Assembly (NCBI GenBank): GCA_964426915.1
Contig: CAYRTD010000163.1
Span: 1-8,640 of the forward strand
Direction: 5' to 3'
Length of the DNA: 8,640 nucleotides
From: CAYRTD01 sp964426915
Lineage (GTDB): Bacteria; Bacteroidota; Bacteroidia; Bacteroidales; GCA-2748055
Shown here: one piece after another, positions 1 through 6,291 of the stretch
How positions within the stretch are numbered: the first letter of the stretch is position 1
Layout: each line of letters opens with the position of its first letter
Program-made: the position numbers and the translations under genes
Notes under the pieces: model-generated
The model's database searches: none
The model's input: the letters and a program-made list of their open reading frames with translations, nothing else
What the model was told of the DNA's origin: nothing

Positions 1-60
1 TGCAAAAATTTTAAATCCTCGAATACATTAGTATACTGCGGTTTAAAATTTTTACACGCC
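1..60. repeat. Dispersed palindromic repeat, copy A, stem-loop module (cut by window start)
   Basis: The arms AAAAATTTTAAATCC (4-18) and GGTTTAAAATTTTT (40-53) are complementary apart from one bulged T. They enclose a loop that itself contains the small inverted repeat ATAC-ATTA-GTAT (23-34). The same module, including the loop, recurs at 4518-4576 with only a few differences. The window end (8632-8640) stops just as another copy begins. The outer left arm seen in the 4487 copy lies before position 1 and is not visible. A hairpin of this size in an intergenic region could act as a terminator or as a non-autonomous mobile element; neither is shown here. Confidence 0.8.
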
Positions 61-68
61 CCGTAAAA

Positions 69-159
69 AAACGGGACAGTCCCGTCTGCCCTTGCACTAT
101 CCATCCTTAGGCGGGCAGGCCCGCCTGCCATTGCACTGGCCATCCCCAGGCGGGCAGGC
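69..159. repeat. GC-rich tandem repeat with palindromes inserted in copy A
   Basis: Two 35-bp units, 86-120 and 125-159, repeat with a 39-bp period and five mismatches by eye. Both end in GGCGGGCAGGC. Between them GGCGGGC-AG-GCCCGCC (110-125) is an inverted repeat, and GCCTGCC (123-129) can pair with GGCAGGC (153-159). A separate small hairpin, ACGGGACAGTCCCGT, lies just before at 71-85. The composition is much richer in GC than the surrounding AT-rich DNA. In the 4487 copy the modules on either side of this block are contiguous, so it looks like an insertion. It resembles bacterial REP elements. Confidence 0.7.
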
Positions 160-242
160 TTGATCTTGAACATTAGCTTCGCTGAGCTGACCGCCATTTG
201 GCGGATTCGGTTATGATCCAGACACCCGACTTTACTGACAGA
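158..242. repeat. Dispersed repeat, copy A, distal modules
   Basis: It begins CTTGATCTTGAACATT, continues with AGCTTCGCTGAGCT and the hairpin CCGCCATTTGGCGG (191-204), and ends TTATGATCCAGACACCCGAC followed by TTTACTGACAGA. The same order of modules appears inverted at 6721-6810. Shortened versions without the CCGCC hairpin occur at 4577-4610 and 8552-8592. This position lies about 160 bp upstream of the vWA gene, and an open frame running through it is not credible as a gene. Confidence 0.75.
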
Positions 243-403
243 TTTATACCTTATATGTCCATGTCAAATTTCGTGAAGAAATCCGAGAAAACAAATAAAA
301 AAGCTGTGAAGCGAAGAAGTACGCCAAGAAAAATTTCAAATTTTTTATGGAATCATATTTCTCCATGCATCCTACAGTTAAAGTTTAATTTAAAAACAAA
401 ACC

Positions 404-2233
404 ATGAAAAAAATTGTAGCATATTTTATTCTGATTAGTATTTCCACTTTCATTCTTTCCGCACGTTCCCAGATTGTGTCCGGAACAGTAAGTGATGAAC
501 AGGGAAATACACTCCCCGGAGTTATGGTGCAGATCAAAAACACTTCACGGGGAACGCTTACCGACATCCACGGAAAATACACTATAGAGGTCTGTGATAA
601 AGAAAACATTCTTGTATTCAGTTATGTAGGATACGAAACTGAAGAAATAAAAATCAATGGCCGGAATATTATTGATGTGCAATTGATTCCTTCAGTTGCT
701 GAGCTTGAAGAAATTGTAGTAAAAGGACACGGAACAAGGCAAAAGAAAGATCTTAGTGCAGCAGTCCGGGTAATGACCTTAAGTAATGACAATTACATCC
801 AACCCTTCAATACCGAATCCTATTCTGCTATTCATGAAAACGGTTACAAAGAAGTATTCCATAATCCCCTATCAACTTTCTCTATTGACGTTGACAGGGC
901 CTCATACTCCAACATACGCCGTTTTCTGAACATGGGTCAGGTTCCCCCAAAAGATGCAGTACGTATTGAGGAAATGATCAATTATTTTACTTATAATTAT
1001 CCTGAACCTGAAGATGAGCATCCCTTTTCTGTTAGTACAGAATTATCCGTTTGCCCATGGAATGACGCACACCAATTATTGCATATCGGATTAAAAGGAA
1101 TGGAAATAAATAAGGAAGAGATGCCGGCTTCCAACCTGGTTTTTCTTGTGGATGTTTCAGGCTCCATGAATGCTCACAATAAACTTCCCTTATTAAAATC
1201 CTCATTTGAATTACTTGTCAGACAAATCCGAAAAGAAGACAGAGTTGCGATTGTAGTTTATGCCGGGGCTGCAGGGCTGGTTCTTGAATCTACTCCCGGA
1301 AATAAAAAGGAAGAAATTCTTGAAGCGATCCGCAATTTGAATGCTGGTGGGTCAACCGCAGGGGGTGCGGGGTTAAGGTTGGCATATAAAGTTGCTACGG
1401 AAAACTACATAGAGGAAGGTAATAACCGCATCATTCTGGCCACAGATGGAGACTTTAATGTAGGAGCTTCATCCAATGCCGAAATGGAAAGGTTGATTGA
1501 AAAAGAAAGGGAAAAAGGAATTTACATGACCGTTCTGGGTTTTGGCATGGGTAACTACAAAGACGATCGGATGGAGATCATTGCCGACAAGGGTAACGGA
1601 AATTATGCATACATAGATAATATACAGGAAGCCCGGAAGGTCTTGATCAGTGAATTTGCAGGGACACTTCACACGATTGCGAAAGATGTCAAATTTCAGT
1701 TGGAATTTAATCCCCGCAGGGTAAAGGCCTACAGGCTGATCGGTTATGAAAACAGGTTACTTAATGATGAGGATTTCAACAATGACAAAAAAGATGCTGG
1801 AGAAATGGGCGCCGGTCATAGTGTTACCGCACTTTATGAAATTATTCCTGCCGGATCGGAAGAGCCGGTTGACGGGATTGACGATCTTAAATATCAGTCC
1901 ACACAACAAAAAAAAGATATAAAACCGGATCAAAATGCCGAATTACTAACCATTAAACTCAGGTACAAAAAGCCAGAGGGATTTAAAAGCATCCTTATTA
2001 ACAGGCCGGTTCGGGGGAAACTTATAAAGCCGGAAGAAAGTTCTGATAACTTCCGTTTTTCTTCAGCCGTTGCAGGATTTGGAATGTTACTACGCGATTC
2101 CGAATATAAGGGAGATCTCAGTGTTGAGAGTGTACTATCCCTGGCTCGATCAGCAGAAGGTGAAGATGAGGAGGGTTATAGAGCTGAATTTATCAGGCTG
2201 GTCCGCACTGCTGATAGTCTTTCGGCACTCTAA
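404..2233 (+). CDS. Exported vWA-domain protein (CarboxypepD_reg-like + vWA + DUF3520, YfbK-like)
   Basis: This 609-residue protein probably acts in the cell envelope. A signal peptide covers residues 1-22, with likely cleavage after Ala-Arg-Ser before Gln23. A CarboxypepD_reg-like beta-sandwich follows (about 24-97; GxVxDxxGxxLPGV pattern). Residues 101-120 (LEEIVVKGHGTRQKKDLSAA) look like the start of a SusC-type TonB receptor plug. An N-terminal vWF_A-associated region (about 151-233) precedes a vWA domain (about 243-420). The metal-ion (MIDAS) motif is intact: DVSGS at 250-254, candidate Thr318, and Asp348 in TDGD. The C-terminus (about 440-605) matches DUF3520. Proteins of this architecture are common in Bacteroidota and are often labelled Ca-activated chloride channel homologues, a function I would not assert. 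The ATG at 404 is chosen because it directly starts a good signal peptide; the leader is A-rich. No MoxR or other vWA partner is adjacent. Its ligand is unknown. Confidence 0.93.
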   Translation: MKKIVAYFILISISTFILSARSQIVSGTVSDEQGNTLPGVMVQIKNTSRGTLTDIHGKYTIEVCDKENILVFSYVGYETEEIKINGRNIIDVQLIPSVAELEEIVVKGHGTRQKKDLSAAVRVMTLSNDNYIQPFNTESYSAIHENGYKEVFHNPLSTFSIDVDRASYSNIRRFLNMGQVPPKDAVRIEEMINYFTYNYPEPEDEHPFSVSTELSVCPWNDAHQLLHIGLKGMEINKEEMPASNLVFLVDVSGSMNAHNKLPLLKSSFELLVRQIRKEDRVAIVVYAGAAGLVLESTPGNKKEEILEAIRNLNAGGSTAGGAGLRLAYKVATENYIEEGNNRIILATDGDFNVGASSNAEMERLIEKEREKGIYMTVLGFGMGNYKDDRMEIIADKGNGNYAYIDNIQEARKVLISEFAGTLHTIAKDVKFQLEFNPRRVKAYRLIGYENRLLNDEDFNNDKKDAGEMGAGHSVTALYEIIPAGSEEPVDGIDDLKYQSTQQKKDIKPDQNAELLTIKLRYKKPEGFKSILINRPVRGKLIKPEESSDNFRFSSAVAGFGMLLRDSEYKGDLSVESVLSLARSAEGEDEEGYRAEFIRLVRTADSLSAL

Positions 2234-2249
2234 GTGCTCACACAAGGCT

Positions 2250-2298
2250 CCACACCCTTAGGGTTGCAACCCTAAGGGTTACAACCCTAAGGGTGTGG
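2250..2298. terminator. Strong hairpin between convergent genes, probable bidirectional terminator
   Basis: The arms CCACACCCTTAGGGTT (2250-2265) and AACCCTAAGGGTGTGG (2283-2298) are perfectly complementary over 16 bp. The 17-nt loop itself holds AACCC-TAA-GGGTT (2268-2280). The hairpin lies 17 bp after the stop of the vWA gene and about 90 bp after the stop of the oppositely oriented DUF190 gene, so it can serve both. Neither strand has a good T-tract directly after the stem, so it is not a canonical intrinsic terminator. The role is inferred from position and stem strength. Confidence 0.6.
2253..2297. repeat. Three tandem 15-bp units centred on CCCTAAGGG
   Basis: The units are CACCCTTAGGGTTGC (2253-2267), AACCCTAAGGGTTAC (2268-2282) and AACCCTAAGGGTGTG (2283-2297). 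Each is nearly self-complementary, so the stretch can fold as one long hairpin or as successive short ones. The same DNA forms the probable terminator described for 2250-2298. Confidence 0.7.
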
Positions 2299-2387
2299 GC
2301 CCATTGAGAAAACGCCAATCATCTAATTTACAGCTTCTTAAAAAAACAACCCTTCTTCTTTTAGTTCCTTAGCTACCCTTTTACAAG

Positions 2388-2741
2388 CTAGATACCGGCC
2401 TTTCCTTTTTTCCTTAGTTTTACGGAAACATCTTCAACTGTAACCAAACATCCTTTCGGCATTTCAATCAATTCGCTCTCAACTTTTTTGTAGAATGCTT
2501 TAATATTTTTTTTGGTATCAATCAATTCAATAACTATAGGAAGTTTCTCGGTTAACTCCCAGAATTTCGATGAAGAAACAGTACTGCTTAAGCCAAATCC
2601 CATAATACCCCGGTAAACTGTTACTCCTGATATGTCCTCCTCCTTAGCCAGATATACAATATATTCATAAAGAAGCTTAGATCCGACCATATCAGTAGAA
2701 CTCGCATAGATTTTCAAAATGCTTTCTTTTTCGTTTTTCAT
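2388..2741 (-). CDS. DUF190 family protein, partner of CrcB
   Basis: This 117-residue soluble protein matches the DUF190 (PF02641) family. Members have a PII-like ferredoxin fold and are often encoded next to fluoride channels; their biochemical role is not settled. Recognisable segments are SKLLYEYIVYLAKEEDISG followed by VTVYRGIMGFG (about residues 21-50), LPIVIELIDTKKNIKAFY (67-84) and KGCLVTVEDVSV (96-107). The length is typical. No signal peptide or membrane segment is visible, so it should be cytoplasmic. Its ATG lies one base after the TAA of crcB (TAA-C-ATG on the minus strand), so the two genes are almost certainly co-transcribed and perhaps translationally coupled. A role in controlling or assisting fluoride export is inferred only from this pairing. 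Confidence 0.88.
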   Translation of the reverse strand: MKNEKESILKIYASSTDMVGSKLLYEYIVYLAKEEDISGVTVYRGIMGFGLSSTVSSSKFWELTEKLPIVIELIDTKKNIKAFYKKVESELIEMPKGCLVTVEDVSVKLRKKGKAGI

Positions 2742-2742
2742 G

Positions 2743-3117
2743 TTAGATTAATTTTGAGGAAATAAACCCCAGGTAGACAGCCAGGAACCCGAAAAAGACA
2801 CTTAATCCGGTATACAGGATCACCGTAAAAAACTGTCCGTTTCGCATCAGCATAAGGTTTTCGCCGGAAAAGGTGGAAAAGGTTGTGAAACCACCACAAA
2901 GACCGATCATGAGAAACATTCTCATTTCCATACTCAAAATTGGACTTTTTTCGGCAATGCCGATCAAAAAACCCAACAGCAAACTTCCCAGAATATTCAC
3001 AAGCAGTGTTCCTATAGGTATGGAAAAAAATTCCACCAATAAATTAATTTTTGAAACATAGTATCTGGCAATGCTGCCGATGAATCCACCAAAGCCAATT
3101 AGAAGTAGTTCTTTCAT
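2743..3117 (-). CDS. crcB: Fluoride ion channel CrcB/Fluc
   Basis: Fluc channels export fluoride passively across the inner membrane as dual-topology dimers. The protein has 124 residues, normal for the single-gene homodimeric form, and four hydrophobic segments (about 4-22, 33-54, 66-90 and 97-119). Diagnostic motifs are intact: GFGGFIGSIARY (8-19), GTLLVNILGS with the pore Asn41 (36-45), and GLCGGFTTFSTFSGE (72-86), which holds the phenylalanines (77, 80, 83) and the Thr/Ser residues that line the fluoride and central sodium sites. It is the first gene of a two-gene unit with the DUF190 gene. No clear Shine-Dalgarno site precedes the ATG. I looked for a fluoride riboswitch upstream on the minus strand and did not find its GGCGAUGG-type core, so regulation is not evident. 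Confidence 0.96.
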   Translation of the reverse strand: MKELLLIGFGGFIGSIARYYVSKINLLVEFFSIPIGTLLVNILGSLLLGFLIGIAEKSPILSMEMRMFLMIGLCGGFTTFSTFSGENLMLMRNGQFFTVILYTGLSVFFGFLAVYLGFISSKLI

Positions 3118-3720
3118 TCGCTGAAAAAATATATAAACAATGGCAATTTATTGAGAATTATGCGGATTTAAAAGAAAAGAAAAATATAAGAACAAACTTT
3201 ACCAGATTAAGGGTGAGAATTAATAACAAATATCAGATAGTTAAATACTATTCACAAAAAAATCATCAGCCAACCAATAAAATCTATAAAGGCCCGCTTC
3301 ATCTCAGACACAAAATATCCATTTCACTTAGCCTTTTCAAAGCTTCCTAAAAGAGGATGCCTTCGACCCCGACAATAGTTTTGCAGTTTTTAAACTGACA
3401 CAATAACCCGGTGAAAGGAAAAAAGTGAAAATCATCTAAAAACATATTATGGCAAATACGCAGGCAGGTTTTTAAACTATAATAGCCTAAATCAAGTAAA
3501 ATGGTATGTCAGTGCATAAAAATTTGGCGAAAGTCGAAAATAAAAAGATGATAAATATACTATCCTATAAATTTTTAGCTTAAATAAGTATACAAAACCA
3601 TTTATTTTAAGGCATTTAAATATTTACGCTGAATAGTTATCATTATAATGAAAAAAAACAGACCATTTGTTATACTAGCATGAAAGGATTTAATATTTTT
3701 ATAAAAAAATATTTAAACTT
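3118..3720. other. AT-rich intergenic region between divergent crcB and lipoprotein genes
   Basis: About 600 bp without a credible gene. Only tiny open frames occur, such as a 16-codon hydrophobic one on the minus strand near 3250-3310, and these lack support. A small inverted repeat, CAGTTT-TT-AAACTG, sits at 3384-3397. The region must hold the promoters of crcB (leftward) and of the lipoprotein gene (rightward). No copy of the dispersed repeat family is present, unlike most other long gaps in this window. A decayed gene cannot be excluded by eye. Confidence 0.5.
3666..3698 (+). promoter_or_regulatory. Possible Bacteroidota-type promoter of the lipoprotein gene
   Basis: TTTG (3666-3669) is followed after 21 bp by TAATATTT (3691-3698), a partial match to the -7 consensus TAnnTTTG. 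Transcription would start about 15 bp before the ATG at 3721. The AT-rich surroundings make chance matches likely, so this is tentative. Confidence 0.3.
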
Positions 3721-4482
3721 ATGAAAACAAGAAATCTTATTTTACCTGTATTAATTGCAATACTTGCATTTAATTTTTCCTGTTCAAAGGATGATGAATC
3801 GGAGATCAGGGAATTTGAGACAATAGGTTTTGATTCTGAGGTGGTTATGGAAAAACTGCCTGAAGGACTAAAATCTTCTGATGATGAACATGCGCAGATG
3901 GCAGTCGATTATGTTGAATCTGCAATCGATTGGGGAGATTTCTCCGATCATCTAACTCCTCCTGAAGATGCTGTTAAGGCAGGAAAGAAATCTTCCGAAA
4001 CCTATACCTGGACCTGGAATTATGGCGGGGCCTATGTATTGACAATGTGGTGGACATATCACGATGATGCTCAGAAAAATTACTGGGATATAGATATTCA
4101 GTACAATGGCACGGATCGTTATAACTATCTTTCGGCCTGGGAATCAAAGGATCAGCGCTCAGGTCAGATAATGTATAATTATCAGTGGGTGTGTGCGATG
4201 GACGATGCATCTACAGACTGCGAAGATGTATTCTGGTCATACGACTGGAATGTGGATAACAATGACAATTATATCTTTAATTTTGTCGTAGAGGCTGAAG
4301 AAGACGGGGCCGCAAACAGTATGAAGTATGAAACCAAAGTGAACAATGACGGATCCGGGTCAGTAAAATATTACATTTATGGAGATCTTTTCTATGACCT
4401 TAACTGGGATAGCGCCGGTAATGGTTCATGGATTTATTATCCTGGAGAGAATCAGATGTCAGGGTCCTGGACTGTCAATTAG
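3721..4482 (+). CDS. Probable surface-exposed lipoprotein, aromatic- and acid-rich, unknown function
   Basis: The 253-residue product starts with a short basic-hydrophobic signal (MKTRNLILPVLIAILAFNFS) ending at Cys21. This is a plausible signal peptidase II site, although the -3 residue (Asn) is not canonical. The residues after the cysteine, SKDDE, match the K-(D/E)2 lipoprotein export signal described in Capnocytophaga, so transport to the cell surface is likely. After an acidic linker (about 24-90) the remainder is rich in Trp, Tyr, Asp and Asn in alternating patterns (for example TYTWTWNYGGAYVLTMWW at 93-110 and NDGSGSVKYYIYGDLFYDL at 209-227). This suggests an antiparallel beta-sandwich or barrel. 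Two cysteines near 157 and 166 could form a disulphide. I recognise no family. The gene stands alone, followed within a few bases by a large palindromic repeat. A binding or matrix role is possible but unproven. Confidence 0.85.
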   Translation: MKTRNLILPVLIAILAFNFSCSKDDESEIREFETIGFDSEVVMEKLPEGLKSSDDEHAQMAVDYVESAIDWGDFSDHLTPPEDAVKAGKKSSETYTWTWNYGGAYVLTMWWTYHDDAQKNYWDIDIQYNGTDRYNYLSAWESKDQRSGQIMYNYQWVCAMDDASTDCEDVFWSYDWNVDNNDNYIFNFVVEAEEDGAANSMKYETKVNNDGSGSVKYYIYGDLFYDLNWDSAGNGSWIYYPGENQMSGSWTVN

Positions 4483-4486
4483 TTCT

Positions 4487-4603
4487 GTCTGTCCATAATG
4501 TCCGATATCAGCGTTGCTGCAAAAATTTAAAATCCTCGAATACATTGGTATACTGCGGTTTAAAATTTTTGCGCGCCTTGATCTCGAACATTATGATCCA
4601 GAC
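4487..4603. repeat. Dispersed palindromic repeat, copy B: 117-bp imperfect palindrome
   Basis: The left arm (4487-4535) reads GTCTGTCCATAATGTCCGAT, then ATCAGCGTTGCTGC, then AAAAATTTAAAATCC. The right arm (4557-4603) is its imperfect reverse complement: GGTTTAAAATTTTTGCGCGC, then CTTGATCTCGAACATTATGA and TCCAGAC. The loop is about 21 nt and carries ATAC-ATTG-GTAT. The element starts 5 bp after the lipoprotein stop codon and so probably ends its transcript as well. It is the most complete copy of the stem-loop in the window. Confidence 0.85.
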
Positions 4604-4628
4604 ATACTACTTTATTGACGAACTACAA

Positions 4629-4652
4629 TTAGTCTGTCCATGATGCCTGAAA
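4629..4652. repeat. Degenerate second left-arm module after copy B
   Basis: AGTCTGTCCATGATGCCTGA followed by AAT resembles the left arm at 4486-4509 (GTCTGTCCATAATGTCCGAT). It follows the end of copy B after about 26 bp. The window's last repeat copy has the same order, with a right-hand end followed by a new left arm, so the family tends to occur head to tail. Confidence 0.5.
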
Positions 4653-4670
4653 TACTCATTCAATCTTAAA

Positions 4671-4776
4671 TCAGTGAGACAAGGATTTTGGTTTTTAAAA
4701 TCATTTAGGCGAACTGATCCCGTTTCGAAAGCTTTCGGGAGATAATCAAGGGATCTCATAGTTTTAAGCGGTATTT
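4671..4776. repeat. Repeat module E, inverted relative to 6908-7011
   Basis: This 106-bp stretch starts TCAGTGAGAC, contains CGAAAGCTTTCG (4726-4737), and continues with GGGATCTCATA (4750-4760). By eye it matches the reverse complement of 6908-7011 with about 15 differences. It follows the degenerate left arm at 4629 directly. No open frame here is conserved between the two copies. Confidence 0.8.
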
Positions 4777-4818
4777 CTCCAGGTATTGGGACAGGTTGTG
4801 AGCTTGTTTTCACTCGGT

Positions 4819-4848
4819 TCTGCGTTGTTGTATAATTTTAAACCCTTC
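4819..4848. repeat. Degenerate fragment of the stem-loop module
   Basis: TTCTGCGTTGTTGTATAATT followed by TTAAACCCTTC parallels TCTGCGTTGCTGCAAAAATT followed by TTAAATCCTC of the intact copies, with a few substitutions and one gap. The complementary right half is missing. It appears to be a decayed copy, just before the end of the minus-strand gene at 4873. Confidence 0.5.
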
Positions 4849-4865
4849 TGCTTATTAACGAGCAG
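4848..4865 (-). terminator. Weak hairpin after the minus-strand membrane-protein gene
   Basis: CTGCT (4848-4852) and AGCAG (4861-4865) can form a 5-bp stem with an 8-nt loop, 8 bp downstream of the TGA of the minus-strand gene. There is no T-tract, so the assignment is weak. Confidence 0.25.
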
Positions 4866-4872
4866 AGCAGGA

Positions 4873-5292
4873 TCAAAATTGGGCTACTTTTTTGGATTCA
4901 TAGTCAGAATAATAAGCTGATTCATTATTATACTCAACAAAATTCTTATGATGTGGCGGGGGTAAAAACCCGTCACTTTTTTTATGCTGTATACCGCACC
5001 AGTAGATTTCCGTTTCTACAATGATTTTGGTAATATATCGAATTACACCATTGGCATATCCGCAGTATGCACAATTAATTTTCTGCATAAGATTCAGATA
5101 CCTAAGCTTGTGTCTGTCTATTATAATATAATCCCCTCTCCGTACATAAGGAATCCTATAAATAGGAAAGGCTATGCGATGATATACCTCTGCCCACAAA
5201 TCCAGTAATATCAAAAAAATTCCAGCTGCATAAATAAATGGTAAAACCATTAAATGTTTCGGAAACCTATGTTTAGTAAACAAGTATTTCAT
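4873..5292 (-). CDS. Hypothetical small membrane protein with CxxC...CxxxH motif
   Basis: The 139-residue product has one clear hydrophobic segment (about 13-32, LMVLPFIYAAGIFLILLDLW) preceded by a basic N-terminus (KHRFPKH). This suggests an inner-membrane anchor with a cytoplasmic or peripheral C-terminal part. Residues 74-77 are CAYC and 98-103 are WCGIQH, so Cys74, Cys77, Cys99 and His103 could bind a metal such as zinc. Further His residues lie at 114-115. The C-terminus is acidic and rich in Tyr and Asn. It resembles a recurrent hypothetical protein of Bacteroidota, but I cannot name a family or function. It is a lone gene transcribed towards a repeat cluster. The codon pattern and a good start (ATG with the hydrophobic anchor directly after) support it as real. 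Confidence 0.8.
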   Translation of the reverse strand: MKYLFTKHRFPKHLMVLPFIYAAGIFLILLDLWAEVYHRIAFPIYRIPYVRRGDYIIIDRHKLRYLNLMQKINCAYCGYANGVIRYITKIIVETEIYWCGIQHKKSDGFLPPPHHKNFVEYNNESAYYSDYESKKVAQF

Positions 5293-5839
5293 AATAGATT
5301 AATGTTTCAGATAAAAAAATCTAAAGACGGGCCAAGGTAGGCTAAACATTTAATAGATTTTAATGATTTGGTGTATTTAACGGATTTAATCAACAATCCC
5401 GGACCGAGTTGAAGGGCCATACCAAAAGAACCTATTAATTATTTTGTACCAGCGTGCGGGGAGCCAGGCTTCCAGACCCGACGTAGTCAATTTAACCCTG
5501 AGATTCCGATCGCTTTGCATCGGGATTAGTTCAAAGTATTAATTTCAGTTCATCCTAAAAAAATCGGAATTTCCGAAATCACTGACTCTCTGCATCAATT
5601 ACCATAAGAGAAAATGGATCTTCATTATCCATTTTTATATATTTGATAATTATTACTGATGCATTTAATTTTAATTATCAACAATAATCAAATATTGAAG
5701 TGTCTAAGTGTTATAATATAAGATGTTTATATATGTTTCATATTCAGTTGGAGAAAGGTTTTTTTCAGAATGAAAAATCTTAATGCAACTTAAAAGTCAA
5801 TAGGATCGAAGCCTTCAGCATATTTATCATTATTTGGTA
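5293..5839. other. Intergenic region with several hairpins, no gene seen
   Basis: About 550 bp lie between divergent genes. It holds ATTCCGAT-N8-ATCGGGAT (5503-5526), a small palindrome TCGGAATTTCCGA (5564-5576), AAAATGGAT-N7-ATCCATTTT (5611-5635), and an AT-rich inverted repeat TGATAATT/AATTATCA (5644-5651, 5673-5680). The stretch around 5400-5530 is richer in GC than its flanks and looks like repeat debris, but I could not match it to the other copies here. No promoter close to consensus was found for either neighbour. Confidence 0.5.
5611..5640 (+). other. Perfect 9-bp hairpin followed by an AT tract
   Basis: AAAATGGAT and ATCCATTTT form a perfect stem with a 7-nt loop, followed by TATAT. 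It looks like a weak terminator, but no plus-strand gene lies upstream for more than 1 kb, so it may instead end an unseen small transcript or belong to the 5' region of the DUF2784 gene. Confidence 0.3.
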
Positions 5840-6220
5840 ATGATTTATAAAATAATAGACATATTCTTTGTATTCTTTCATACTTCACTCATTTTCTTTA
5901 ATGTTCTCGGGTGGATTTGCAAGAAAACCCGTTTAGCCAACCTTATTACCCTTTCACTTACAGGTGCTTCGTGGTTTATTCTCGGAATATTTTACGGTAT
6001 TGGGTATTGTCCCCTTACTGACTGGCATTTTAATGTACTGGAGAAGTTGGGAAAAGATAATTTACCCTTATCCTACATCGAATATCTCGCTGAAAGATTA
6101 ACAGGAGGCGAATTTGACGGAGAAACCGTGAATCAGATCACTCTTGCCGGCTTTTTAATTTCACTGATTTTATCGGTTTATTTCAACTACCGGGATTACA
6201 GAAAGAAAAAGAAAGACTAA
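5840..6220 (+). CDS. DUF2784 family membrane protein
   Basis: The 126-residue integral membrane protein has three predicted membrane segments (about 3-26, 33-55 and 98-117) and a strongly basic C-terminal tail (RDYRKKKKD). Features typical of DUF2784 (PF10861) are FHTSLIFFNVLGW (13-25), SLTGASWFILG (39-49) and YGIGYCPLTDWHF (52-64), and the length fits the family. The function of the family is unknown. I start it at the ATG at 5840 rather than at an in-frame TTG at 5834, because TTG starts are rare in this group and the extra residues add nothing. No good ribosome binding site or promoter is visible. It is followed after 106 bp by another small membrane-protein gene with its own promoter, so the two are probably separate units. 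Confidence 0.87.
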   Translation: MIYKIIDIFFVFFHTSLIFFNVLGWICKKTRLANLITLSLTGASWFILGIFYGIGYCPLTDWHFNVLEKLGKDNLPLSYIEYLAERLTGGEFDGETVNQITLAGFLISLILSVYFNYRDYRKKKKD

Positions 6221-6291
6221 AGCAAATTTAAGGGCATTTCAGTACCCCGAGTCTGGTAAATTCATGCAAACTATAGAATCCATACTCCCGT

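Noticed and set aside
198..407. Open frame of 69 codons upstream of the vWA gene
   Set aside because: Its first part is the dispersed repeat, its sequence is not protein-like, and it runs into the start of the real gene.
2253..2297. Telomere-like or CRISPR-like repeat
   Set aside because: There are only three short adjacent near-palindromic units with no spacers, and a position between convergent genes explains them better as a terminator hairpin.
3193..3201. Reverse-strand TAAAGTTTG as a -7 box for crcB
   Set aside because: It has one base too many between TA and TTTG, and the nearest upstream TTTG is about 25 bp away, outside the usual 19-21 spacing.
3118..3260. Fluoride riboswitch upstream of crcB
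   Set aside because: The conserved aptamer core and its pseudoknot partner could not be found by eye on the minus strand.
3250..3310. 16-codon hydrophobic open frame on the minus strand
   Set aside because: It is too short, has no ribosome binding site or promoter, and occurs in AT-rich DNA where such frames are expected by chance.
4428..4813. Open frames on both strands over the repeat cluster after the lipoprotein gene
   Set aside because: They cross palindromic repeat modules, overlap each other, and are not kept in the homologous copy at 6721-7034.
5834..5839. TTG start two codons before the DUF2784 ATG
   Set aside because: An ATG follows at once in frame, TTG starts are uncommon in this group, and no ribosome binding site favours the upstream codon.
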